From Mimachlamys varia (Eukaryota; Mollusca; Bivalvia; Pectinida; Pectinidae): DNA of 64,000 bases. The stretch covers positions 5,704,001 through 5,768,000 of the forward strand of contig OX392529.1 in the NCBI GenBank assembly GCA_947623455.1, read 5' to 3'. Numbering within the stretch: the stretch's first letter is position 1; the number at the start of each line of letters is the position of its first letter. Positions 1-12,400 of the stretch are shown piece by piece. The notes beneath the pieces are model-generated. The model made no database searches. It had not been told where the DNA came from and was given only the letters and a program-made list of their open reading frames with translations. The position numbers were made by a program, and so were the translations under genes.

Positions 1-620
1 TCCTTTCAGCTGTCTGTCATTCCTAAAGTCTACACTTTCTTTGGTGTGGTGAGCTGCTCTACCGAGCTTGTATATGTCCATCCGTCCATCTGTCTGTCAT
101 TCCTCAAAACTTCACTGTCTCTTTGGTGTGGTGAGCTGCCCTACCAAGCTTGTATCATGTATATATGTCCATCCGTCGATCTGTCTGTCATTCCTCGAGA
201 CTTCACTGTCTCTTTGTTGTGGTGAGCTGTCCTACGAAGCTTGTATCATGTATATATATATCCATCCGTCCATCTGTCTGTCGTTCCTCGAGACTTCACT
301 GTCTCTTTGTTGTGGGGAGCTACCCTACCAAGCTTGTATCATGTATATATGTCCATCCGTCGATCTGTCTGTCATTCCTCGAGACTTCACTGTCTCTTTG
401 TTGTGGGGAGCTACCCTACCAAACTTCTACGTCCATTCAGCTGTTTATCATTCCTAAAGTCTACACTTTCTTTGGTGTAGTGAGCTACCCTACCAAGCTT
501 GTATATGTCCATCCATCCATCTGTCTGTCATTCCTCAAGACTTCACTGTATCTTTGTTGTGGGGAGCTACTGCCCAACAAGGGTAAAAGGCTCTCCATTT
601 ATCTGCCTGACATTCATACT
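1..620. repeat. Minisatellite, period about 76-93 bp
   Basis: About eight imperfect head-to-tail copies. The anchor TTCCTCGAGACTTCACTG (or its TTCCTAAAGTC variant) recurs near positions 20, 100, 191, 284, 375, 451 and 531, giving spacings of 76 to 93 bp. Each unit also carries a short tetranucleotide-like tract (TCCATCCGTC, ATCTGTCTGTC). Overlapping open frames here differ only by frame and are not genes. The array may begin before the window. Confidence 0.9.
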
Positions 621-1394
621 GACCAAACAGTCTTTATCATCGTATTTCCATAACCCTGTATTATATAGGATGACGTTGTATTCTGAATAGTATGCCTTTA
701 GTGGTCCTTTTGATATATTACGACACCAGCAGTTTTCATTAGGATCAGTATGATCTATATAAAACATACATACATAGCAGCAGTGTGATATAATGTCAGA
801 TTCTTTTATTCCCTCCAGATTTTAGTTTTCTTAAGAAATCCAAGGCCCAGTTTGGAACATTTATCATGTGGTGTTCATAAGCTATTCAAGGTCTGATATG
901 CTTTATATGACAGATGATTTGAAGATTCAGTGTACATGTATATACTTTTATAAATAAACACAGTTTGATGTATCTACACACAACTTAAGCTGTATATTGC
1001 TTTAGGAAGACAATAAAAAGTTGCCTGTATGATATATATGTTTGTGTATCTTCTATATCACTATATAAATAATCTTGACATTCTTATCTGTAGCCGATCT
1101 GTGATGCTGACTATTGTGAGGAAGGTTTGGTTAGTTTAACTTGCCAGGGCTGGAGGTGTGCAGGCTTACCACATGTTGGTGCTGTATAGAGGGGAGGAGC
1201 AGCAGGGTTAGGGAGGAGGGCCAGTCACTGTGTACTAGAACTCTAGTGCAAACCTGTTACACTTATGTTATAAGAAAACATAGATTATAGAGATAATTGG
1301 TCTGATAAGGCAGTACAACAGGTTCATCATCAGAAAAGGAGGAAACAGTGGCTACTTGTATATACTTACTACAAGTTCACTGGCCTGTGTAGTG

Positions 1395-1580
1395 TAGGCT
1401 GGGGGGGGGGGGGGCTTCTACCTAGACTCGGGGAGGGGGGGGCTTCTACCTAGACTCGGGGAGGGAGGGGGCTTCTACCTAGACTGGGGGGGGGGGGGGG
1501 GGGGTTCTACCTAGACTGGGGGGGGGGGGTCAGTACTACAGGGTCATTAGTCTATCTACCTAGACTGAGAGGGGGTCAGT
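1395..1580. repeat. Poly-G-rich short tandem repeat
   Basis: Four to five copies of a roughly 35-45-bp unit made of CTTCTACCTAGACT followed by a run of G (up to about 18 G). Run length differs in every copy, as expected of slippage. The G runs could form G-quadruplex structures (inference). Confidence 0.8.
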
Positions 1581-2319
1581 ACTACAGGTTGTCTGTGTAG
1601 ACTTGCCTATGGTACTAAAGGTGTGATAGAGAGGGACTGGTTACTTGTAAGAATTTTGCCAAATCCTTTTGACTATTCAGTATCAATAAAAGATGTTTGA
1701 ATCCTAGAGAGGTGTTGACTGTGACACTTGTGATATCCCCCACCCCCACCCCTGTCCTAACAGTCAAACCAGACATACACCAGCTATCCAAATTTTACCC
1801 TATAACTAGCACTTGTTTTACTGAAAATCTATTTTTAACATCACTATATGTGTATTTAAGTCTTATGAAGACTTAATGTATCATTCTATTTCTGTTTGTC
1901 TGTCTGTAGACTGTTACAGAGGATTGCCCATAGAAGAGCGTTAGAGAGTACAGTACTGTAGGGCAGGACTCCCTACCTCTCAACAGTACACTGTGTACAT
2001 GCATTGTTAATAATTTAATTTCCTATAAAATAGCACAGAATTATACATTATATTTCAGTTGAGATTGATGATAATGACGGGAAGGTTACAGGAACCGTTG
2101 GTATAGTTTATGGTTGTAGATATAATAACACCTAACCTGTTGTGTGAGGCTCTATATGGGGGCTTTATATGTAAATTCTATAGTCTAACTTAAGAATCAA
2201 ATGGTGATTTTACATTAGTGAGATGTCATCTGACATTTTTAGACTCCAAATAATCTATGTCATGAGTCCTCACTGTACATTTTAAGACTCCGAATAAACG
2301 ATGTCATGAAAGTCTCTCC

Positions 2320-2484
2320 CATTGACGTAGCTAGATGTTAAGGGATATGCATGCCTGGGGGTCCAGGGGAGAAGCCCCGGTGGGATCTGAGGGAAGAATC
2401 ACCCTTGAAGAGGATGGAAAATTCTCAAAACGTCTAATTTTTGCATGCTCAAGCATGCAAGCATGCACGGAAGCTACGCCACTG
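2320..2484. mobile_element. Candidate short non-autonomous DNA transposon (MITE-like), 165 bp
   Basis: The left end CATTGACGTAGCT and the reverse complement of the right end CAGTGGCGTAGCT match at 11 of 13 positions. The same 5-bp TCTCC lies directly outside both ends (2315-2319 and 2485-2489), as a target-site duplication would. CAGTGGCG-type ends are common in hAT-like elements, which usually make 8-bp duplications, so the superfamily is open. The 71-codon open frame through it is not a gene. Confidence 0.5.
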
Positions 2485-2737
2485 TCTCCTGACACGTTTA
2501 CACTAGCAACATTAGTTGTATGGTTTATTACGGATCACAGAGCCTTATAGGTGGTAAGTTAGATTGATACGAGGCCAGGCAATGCAAATTTATCGCATCT
2601 AGGTCCTAAAAATACTTCACTTCAATAAAGGTATTTAAGAGAGTTGCCACAGATCTAAACAAATCAATGGATAAACAGGATTTTACCAAGCTGTAACACT
2701 GTCCAGTATCATCAACTGTCCTACCTTGTACTTGCAG

Positions 2738-3482
2738 GCTGACAATGAACAGGGCCGTGAGTTTTCCCACCTCATGTGGGAAACTCAGAAGACGCGGGTC
2801 ATCAAGGCGGGAACATTGGAGAAGCTGGTAGAAAGTCTGGTCACAGTCAAGGGGGAGCTGGACTCCACCTATGTCAATGTGTTCCTGGCCACTTACCGCA
2901 CCTTCGCCACGCCCAAACAGGTGCTCGACCAGCTCATCGAACGGTCAGTACAACAGTCTTGTTTAAATCTAACATTCATAGGGTCTATCATAGATTCACG
3001 TCATGGTAAAGAATGGATTGAAAGCGTATGAAATTGGCAATTACAATCTTTAAAAAGAAATATGAAGTGAATACATGTACAACTCTACATGTTTTCTCTG
3101 TGGTTTTCAGGTACAAATGGCTAAAGATAAGTGGTCAGGAGTGCACAGAGAGGAAGGAACTCCAGGAGATCCAACAGAGGTGAGGACTACAGTACTCTAA
3201 CATAAAGTTTAACACCCTCATTTCTTACATGTCTCGCATTTATTTTAAATAAGGCAAATTGTGAATCGTTTGTAAAAAATGTTTGTTTTCATGACAGGAC
3301 GGTGAAGTCGGTGATTTCAGTATGGCTAGACACTTATTCGGAAGATTTCCGGGAGGAGCCAGAGTATCCCTGCCTCCACACACTAGAGAGGTTCTCTACC
3401 CAGTACATTCCTGACAGTGACCTGGCCATGCGTGCCAGACATAAGATCGATCGCTTCCACAAGGAGGCGCTCAGTAGATCAG
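2738..3482 (+). CDS. Rgl: RalGDS-like gene, exons 1-3 seen: RasGEF_N domain
   Basis: Three exons (2738-2943, 3111-3179, 3298-3482) encode about 153 residues forming the N-terminal structural domain that supports the catalytic helical hairpin in Ras-type exchange factors. Splice joins restore codons: R across 2943/3111 (LIER-YKWLK) and R across 3179/3298 (IQQR-TVKSV). The exon preceding 2738 was not found. Confidence 0.9.
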
Positions 3483-6400
3483 GTACGTACTCCGTACTGG
3501 CACAGTACTTCTGTGATCAAACAGAAAGCTTGTATGGTGTATGTTTCCAGACATTCTCCCTGTCCATTAAAGATGTCATCTAGAATATTCCAGGTGTCAT
3601 TCCTTTGGAAATATCGCTGAATATTTTGTTAAATCTCAGGGTCAATATGTGAGTACCAATGTAACAGATGTCATTTATTTCACAATGAACCTCCAGGAGT
3701 CGAACTTCGACTTCTGGCGTACTAGTCGTATAGTGTTCATAATGAATTAAAAACAAACTCTCCCTACCCGAGTTATTAGGAATCTAGTATTTTACCTGGG
3801 TCACACTGTTAAGGGTATATATTATGCTCTGTTGAATGAAGATTGGTATATCTTTTAAGATGCTGGTATAGAGTTCCGATTTTCTCTGTGCGATGAAGTA
3901 GACCACATGATGGACACTGAATACCTCAAGCCGCTCCAGTTCATGGACATCCCCAACCAACGACTCGCTGAACAGCTCACCTGGAAAGATGCAGTAAGTC
4001 TGGCTTTCTTTGTCTTAGGTTAGAACACAAGTTATCATTAAAAGATTTAAATATTTATACATCTCTGTCTAAGGCATTGTATTATTAAGAAAAAAGTATG
4101 CAAGAATCCAATCAATTATTTGCCTTACCAAGTCACCAAATTATAAAAGTGATCTTTTCAGGTAGATTTTGATTTTCTGATTTTCTGTTCTTGTCCAGGA
4201 GTTGTTTAAGCGTGTTGTGCCACACCACTGCCTGGGAGCAGTATGGGCCCGGCGAGCCCGCCGACTCGGGAAAGGTGGCAATGTGGCCGGTAGTGTCCTT
4301 GCCACCATTGAACAGTTCAACAGAGTTTCTCTCCGCGTTTCTGCCACAATACTCAAGAATAGGGATATGAAATCGTCCCAGCGATCCCGCATCGTACAAA
4401 AGTGGATAGATATTGCTCAAGTAAGACTCGCACCTACGTAACACCTTTCCAAACTTCAATAATTAAAATAGTGTTAAGGATGGAATAGTGTAGACTTGAG
4501 CAGAGAAAGGATATTCTGTACTTCATACTGTACCTCTTTACAAGCATTTCACTTTCATTTTTAGTTAACCTTTCATTTTGGTTCACAAGCTAATACTAAT
4601 CTACAGCAGGATTGAAACAGAGAGAAATTCAGATTTAGCAAAGGCATATTAATATGTGTGTTTACTTTTTTGCTGTGTGACTTAATAAACACATTACTCA
4701 TGATTTTATTAACAGGAATTGAGACATTTGAAAAACTTTTCGTCATTGAAAGCAATAATCTCAGGCCTCCAAGCACAAGCAGTCTACAGACTACGAAGAA
4801 CGTGGTCATCACTTCCGAAGTAAGGATTGATGTCCCCCATCTCTCCTCCAATGACAGAGAATCAGATCTGTGCTTCCCTCCCCCCTGTGATCCTTTCTTA
4901 CCTTCCATTCCCCCTGTGAGCTTTTCTTACTGTCCTTCCCCCTGTGAGCCTTTCTTACTGTCCTCCCCCCTGTGAGCCTTTCTTACTGTCCTTCCCCCTG
5001 TTAGCCTTTTTTGTCTTCCCTCTCCCCTGTTAGCCTTTCTTACCTTCCCTGTCCCCTGTGAGCCTTTCTTACCTTCCCTGTCCCCTGTAAGCCTTTCTTA
5101 CCTTCCCTGTCCCCTGTGAGCCTTTCTTACCTTCCCTGTCCCCTGTAAGCCTTTCTTACCTTCCCTCTCCCCTGTGAGCATTATGAATTTTCCTTGAAAC
5201 TCCTTTACTATCCCTACCCACCTGAAAGCCTTTCATAACCACCCCCTCCCCCCATGAGCCTTCCTAACTGTCCTGGGCCCCCTGCGAAACTTCCTTATTG
5301 TTCCTATCTTAATGTGAAACTTTCTGTTCCAGCCCCCTGTAAATCCACTGTGATGATCCCCTTAAAGATCATTAGCTGTTATGAGCCTTTTGCCTTGTAG
5401 TGTTGCAACTATCTATAAATCACAAACCTTTTCAACTGAACATTTACCTAATTTGTTGTTTTGACTGATTGTGATTATAATGTGTGATATGAAATGTTAC
5501 TAATAGCATAATGAAAGTTTTCTGACTGCTAATTATATTAATTATAAAAAATATTTTGTTTTGGTTTTACTTGGTAAATCCCACTAGTTTGATAGCTGCT
5601 CATTGTAATTTTATATTTTGTATATGTACAGATATATAGATGTAATAGACAAAGCAGTCAGTCTGTATATATGTTTGTGTTTTACAGAGAGAGTATAGCC
5701 CTATTTCAGGAGCTGGCTGACATATTCTCCAACGAGAATAACCAGATTGCCTCTCGAGAATTACTTATGAAGGTCAGTGATTAGAGTAAGATTCGTTATA
5801 ACCATAGGATATTTTGCTATTAAATAGAAACCAATATTTACAGTGAAATAGTTTGAAGAACCTTTCCTCGGTGTCTGATTGTTTTGAAAGGTTTTCATTG
5901 TCTAACGTTGGAACATTATACATTTTTTGTATTGTGTAGAGGTCTTGTGTACTGTATAAACTGTATCACGTACAAGTTAGTGAAAATGTCAAATTAGTGT
6001 AAGTACATGATCAGTGTCCTTTTGTAAGTTAATATATTGGATCGGACCATGGCCCAGGACACTTGTGAGTCACATGTCCCTTGCAGGCAGAAACAGACAT
6101 ACATATAAAATACAATATAAATTTTAGAGTGAAAATATTAAACCAGTACACCATGTTTAAGTGTCGTTTTGGCTCGGTCCGTTGCTGTGGACACTTGTCA
6201 ACCACCTGTCGTGTACTGACATAATTTGTGTGTTACAGGAGGCCACAGCCAAGTTCCCTGATGTTGACTCCAACAACAAATCACTACGCAGAAGAAACAT
6301 GGCCAAGCGCCAGTCCTGGATAGAAAATGTAAGTCACAACTAGTGTGATAGACAAGAATCGTGTTCTTTGAGAATGTGTAATTGCAGTTATTTGAGCATA

Positions 6401-9400
6401 AGTTGTGTGTAATTGTAACCATGTGTTAATGCTTTGTGAGATTGTGATAATGGGAGATTTGTGACATCTTAACCAGAAAACTGTACATGTTACGGTAAAC
6501 TGTTCACTTGGTCAGCGGATCGAGTGCTGTATACCTGTTTACAGGGTATTAATAATGGTGCAATGCTGTATACATACTTATGTATATTACAGGGAATTGT
6601 TCAGGGCACAGTGCCATATCTTGGGACCTTCCTCACTGACTTAACTATGATTGACACTGCCATACAAGACTGTACTGACGACGGGCTTATCAACTTCGAC
6701 AAAAGACGTAAGGAGTTTGAGGTGTTGGCCCAGATAAAGCTGCTCCAGTCAGCAGCCCAAATATACAGCCTCTACGAGGACCCCCAGGTCTGGCTCTGGT
6801 TCGACTCCGTCAGGGTTTATGATGAAAGCGAAAGGTAAGTAAGCTTGCCCATCTAGTTAATCCAGTAATTTTCACTTGAAATTCCAATTTAGAAAAAAAA
6901 AACATTGCCATTGTGTATTATCTGCCTTTAATAATCTAATTATGATGTTAAGTGCCTGTTTGATAAAAATATTTTTATTAAGAATTAACAAATATAAGAT
7001 AAACTTTTGTTTTGTTTCCAGCCATGACCTTTCTTGTGCAATAGAACCAATGAAAGATGATTCTGCCAAAATCAAAAAGAAATCTTCTAGGTAAGTATAA
7101 CTAGGCAAATTATAATATATATAAAAAAAAACATAATTGTTTGAGTGGTTTTAAAACTGTTTCATTTCTGATATGTTCAGTTATCCAGCAGAACACATGG
7201 TTGATCCCAGTCAGGTAGTTGCTATAGAACTTCGACATAAAGGGATCACTTTGTCGGCGTCAGTCAGTGATCAGTGTCATTGGTTGTCATCAATTGCATT
7301 ATCTGAAAAAAGGTTCTGTGCAATAACTGAAGTTTCCCTGGTCCTATCAAACTCAAACATCATACTGTGTTTTCCTACTGAAAGTCCTTGCTTTGGATTG
7401 CTCTTCAGCTCTGAAGGTCAAAGATCAAGGTCATCTGTTACCTATTACTATAAATAGAATGGACATCTGAAAAAAGGTTTCTGTGCAATGACTTGAGTTC
7501 CCTTAGCCCAATTAAACTGAACATCATACAGTGCTTACCTACTGGAAGCCCTTGCTTTGGGTTGCTCTTCAGGTATAAAGGTCGAAGATTAAGGTCACTG
7601 TTACTATAAATAGAACTGAGATCCAAACAAAGGCATATGAGATCCTTTTGACCTTTATGATCCATTATTGAAAAATTAAAAAAGATGATAAGAAAAATTC
7701 TTAATTAACAAGTGTCTTTCTCATTATAATCTGTCTTCTGCGGAATTCTTGTTACTGGTGAAACCTCCCAGACTGCATACTCTAAACAATAATAAAGATT
7801 TTGCTGTGTTTATATTTCAGTCTCGGTCACAAGCCTGCAAAGTTTGACAGTTCACGGTTCGCCTTGTTTGCATGTGGACTAGATGACAGGTCCAGTGTGT
7901 GTAGCAGCTCAAATCTTGATTCTCCAGTATCTCCCACCCCTGGGGTAAGTAGTCTTCAGTATCTCCCACCCCCGGGGTAAGTAGTCGTCAGTATCACCCA
8001 CCCCTAGGGTAAGTAGTCTTCAGTATCTCCCACCCCGGGGTAAGTAGTCTTCAGTATCTCCCACCCCCGGGGTAAGTAGTCTTCAATTTCACCCACCCCT
8101 AAGGTAAGTAATCTCCAGTATCACCCACCCCTAGGGTAAGTAATCTACAGTATCATTCAGCCACAGGTATGGTATCTTCTTGTACCACCTACCCCCTTAA
8201 TCTGGGGTAAGTAGTTTCTACTATCACCTCCTTAGGGGTAAATAGCCACCTAAATTTCATCTCTCAAGTTAGTACCTGCGCAAGTCTCACCAATATCGCT
8301 GAATCCCAGAATTTCTTGTTCTATTTCACTGATATTACCTTTGCTGGAGTTGAGAATTCTACATGTGAAATCCTATGACAGTAAGAGCAGGCTGATATTT
8401 AACCCCCACAGATAACATGTCATTCTACATGTGAAATCTCGTGTCAGCAAACAGATTGAGATTAAAGTATTAATCAGATGGCAGACATTTTTCTGAAATG
8501 TATTTTTGTGTGTTTTTAGATGTCTCATTCATCATCCACATCTTCACTGTTGTCGTACGACAGTGATCCAATGTCTCCATTCAAGTCCTCCGACCACTGT
8601 GTCGTCAGGGTCAGCTTTGAGTCCGGAGCCAACGCCCAGACACATGTGTACAAAAGTATTATGGTATGTAGACTATGATTTACACATGTGTACAAAAGTA
8701 TAATGGTATGTAGACTATGATTTACACATGTGTACAAAAGTATAATGGTATGTAGACTATGATTTACACATGTGTACAATAGTATTATGGTATGTAGGCC
8801 CTATGATTTACACATGTGTACAATAGTATTATGGTATGTAGACTATGATTTACACATGTGTACAATAGTATTATGGTATGTAGGCTATAATTTACACATG
8901 TGTACAATAGTATTATGGTATGTAGACTATGATTTACACATGTGTACAATAGTATTATGGTATGTAGACTATGATTTACACATGTGTACAATAGTATTAT
9001 GGTATGTAGGCTATAATTTACACATGTGTACAATAGTATTATGGTATGTAGACTATAATTTACACACATGTACAATAGTATTATGGTATGTAGACTATAA
9101 TTTACACACATGTACAATAGTATTATGGTATGTAGGCTATAATTTACACATGTGTACAATAGTATTATGGTATGTAGACTATGATTTACACATGTGTACA
9201 ATAGTATTATGGTATGTAGGCCCTATGATTTACACATATGTACAATAGTATTATGGTATGTAGACTATGATTTACACATATGTACAATAGTATTATGGTA
9301 TGTAGACTATGATTTACACATGTGTACAATAGTATTATGGTATGTAGACTATGATTTACACATGTGTACAATAGTATTATGGTATGTAGACTATGATTTA

Positions 9401-12400
9401 CACATGTGTACAAAAGTATAATGGTATGTAGACTATGATTTACACATGTGTACAATAGTATTATGGTATGTAGACTATGATTTACACATGTGTACGATAG
9501 TATTATGGTATGTAGACTATGATTTACACATGTGTACAATAGTATTATGGTATGTAGACTATGATTTACACATGTGTACAATAGTATTATGGTATGTAGA
9601 CTATGATTTACACATGTGTACAAAAGTATTATGGTATGTAGACCATGATTTACACATGTGTACAATAGTATTATGGTATGTAGACTATGATTTACACATG
9701 TGTACAATAGTATTATGGTATGTAGACTATGATTTACACATGTGTACAATAGTATTATGGTATGTAGACTATGATTTACACATGTGTACAATAGTATTAT
9801 GGTATGTAGGCTATGATTTACACATGTGTACAATAGTATTATGGTATGTAGGCCCTATGATTTACACATGTGTACAATAGTATTATGGTATGTAGACTAT
9901 GATTTACACATGTGTACAATAGTATTATGGTATGTAGACTATGATTTACACACGTGTACAATAGTATTATGGTATGTAGACTATGATTTACACACGTGTA
10001 CAATAGTATTATGGTATGTAGTAGACTATGATTTACACATGTGTACAAAAGTATTATGGTATGTAGTAGACTATGATTTACACATGTGTACAAAAGTATT
10101 ATGGTATGTAGACTGATTTACACATGTGTACAATAGTATTATGGTATGTAGACTATGATTTACACATATGTACAATAGTATTATGGTATGTAGACTATGA
10201 TTTACACATATGTACAATAGTATTATGGTATGTAGACTATGATTTACACATGTGTACAATAGTATTATGGTATGTAGACTATGATTTACACATGTGTACA
10301 ATAGTATTATGGTATGTAGGCCCTATGATTTACACATGTGTACAAAAGTATTATGGTATGTAGGCCCTCTGATTTACACACATGTACAATAGTATTATGG
10401 TATGTAGACTATGATTTACACATGTGTACAAAAGTATAATGGTATGTAGACTATGATTTACACATGTGTACAATAGTATTATGGTATCATACATATTGTC
10501 TCACCTTTATATACAAAGTTTTGTGATTTATAGTCTCACAGATACTTGTGAATAGAAATATTATGCTTTATAAAGTTATGTACCAACATTTTGCAAATCC
10601 TGATTGCTATAGTCAAATTTTGTACTTCGTTGTGATTACAAGAATGTCTTAAGTGACTGTTTTGCCATAACTCACAACACATTTGCAATTTAGTAAGCTA
10701 GAATATTTTGCTTATGTTCTGTAGATAGTACTGTAGAATGTCCACTCTTTAATTTTGAGTTTAAGTCCCTTTTCGTTACATTTTATTTCAGCTGCACAAT
10801 GCAGACCACACCAACAATGTGATTGACAAAGTTCTGGAGAAATACTCAGTATCGGGGCGTCACAAGGACTACTGTCTCCTACAGGTTCTACCTGATGGGG
10901 GTGAGTATCAGCTAGGGCACGTCTACTGGACAATGGTCACACATACTGGTACAAGTATAACTATAGTCTACTGGACAATGGTCACACATACTGGTACAAG
11001 TATAACTGTAGTCTACTGGACAATGGTCACACATACTGGTACAAGGATAACTTTAGTCTACTGGACAATGGTCACACATACTGGTACAAGTATAACTGTA
11101 GTCTACTAGACAATGGTCACACATACTGGTACAAGTATAACTGTAGTCTACTGGAAAATGGTATCACATATTGGTACAAGTATAACATTACTGTAGTCTA
11201 CTGGACAATGGTCACACATACTGGTTCAAGTATAACTGTAGTCTACTGGACAATGGTCACACATACTGGTACAAGTATAACTGTAGTCTACTGGACAATG
11301 GTCACACATACTGGTACAAGTAATGGTCACACATACTGATACAAGTATAACTGTAGTCTACTGGACAATGGTCACACATACTGATACAAGTATAACTGTA
11401 GTCTACTGGACAATGGTCACACATACTGGTACAAGTATAACTGTTGGTTACTGGACAAAGGTCACACATACTGGTACAAGTATAACTGTAGTCTACTGGA
11501 CAATGGTCACACATACTGGTACAAGTATAACTGTAGTCTACTGGACAATGGTCACACATACTGGTACAAGTAATGGTCACACATACTGATACAAGAATAA
11601 CTGTAGTCTACTGGACAATGGTCACACATACTGGTACAAGTATAACTGTAGTCTACTGGACAATGGTCACACATACTGGTACAAGTAATGGTCACACATA
11701 CTGATACAAGTATAACTGTAGTCTACTGGACAATGGTCACACATACTGGTACAAGTATAACTGTAGTCTACTGGACAATGGTCACACATACTGGTACAAG
11801 TATAACTGTTGGTTACTGGACAAAGGTCACACATACTGGTACAAGTATAACTGTAGTCTACTGGACAATGGTCACACATACTGGTACAAGTATAACTGTA
11901 GTCTACTGGACAATGGTCACACATACTGATATACAAGTATAACTGTAGTCTACTGGACAATGGTCACACATACTGGTACAAGTATAACTGTAGTCTACTG
12001 GACAATGGTCACACATACTGATACAAGTATAAATGTAGTCTACTGGACAATGGTCACACATACTGATACAAGTATAACTGTAGTCTAGATTGATGACTTA
12101 CATTTTAGATCAACAAACAGTACATATTGATCGGAGTTAAAACTGATGTCTACTATTTATGTTATATTGTGTCATGACATAATCAGTATGCATCTTCATG
12201 TATGACTCCATGGTATAATTTGAATCTCATTTATTCACATTTTATTTTGTAGAAATGCTGATCCCAGATAAAGTGAATGTGTTTTACGCTATGAACAATA
12301 GTGGTTCTGAACAGAGCTTTATTGTACGCAGTAGAGAAGAGCAGGACGCCCGCAATCACCATCGTAGACGTGGCCGGAGACGCCTGAAAAAACTCAGCTT

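Larger units (their letters stand above)
621..2737. other. Non-coding stretch upstream of the first recognised RalGDS exon
   Basis: Apart from the poly-G repeat and the small transposon-like element listed separately, no exon could be supported. RalGDS-family proteins normally have an extra N-terminal segment before the RasGEF_N domain. No open frame here with flanking splice sites resembles it, so the stretch is probably intron, with the 5' exon(s) outside the window. Confidence 0.5.

Noticed and set aside
68..653. Cysteine-rich repetitive frames at the window start (LSLCCGELPY)
   Set aside because: Overlapping frames in all three phases of the 76-93-bp minisatellite; no consistent protein.
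2335..2550. 71-codon frame upstream of the RalGDS exons as a missing 5' exon
   Set aside because: It runs through the MITE-like element and does not resemble the RalGDS N-terminus.
7173..7457. 94-codon frame in the RalGDS intron
   Set aside because: Lies in a diverged dispersed repeat, and the flanking exons join in phase without it.
8772..10363. Long open frames on both strands (up to 208 codons, [15 protein letters not shown] and [14 protein letters not shown] repeats)
   Set aside because: Artefact of a 42-bp repeat unit that is a multiple of three and lacks stops in those frames; the array lies in an intron and no start, splice or family context supports a protein.
8640..10487. Possible CRISPR-like array of regular repeats
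   Set aside because: There are no unique spacers between repeats; it is a eukaryotic minisatellite in an intron. The same applies to the other arrays.
10819..11960. Repetitive open frames ([14 protein letters not shown] and its antisense)
   Set aside because: Product of the 45-bp intronic minisatellite; the first part overlaps the genuine exon 10792-10900 in the same frame but the continuation is past a clear GTGAGT donor.
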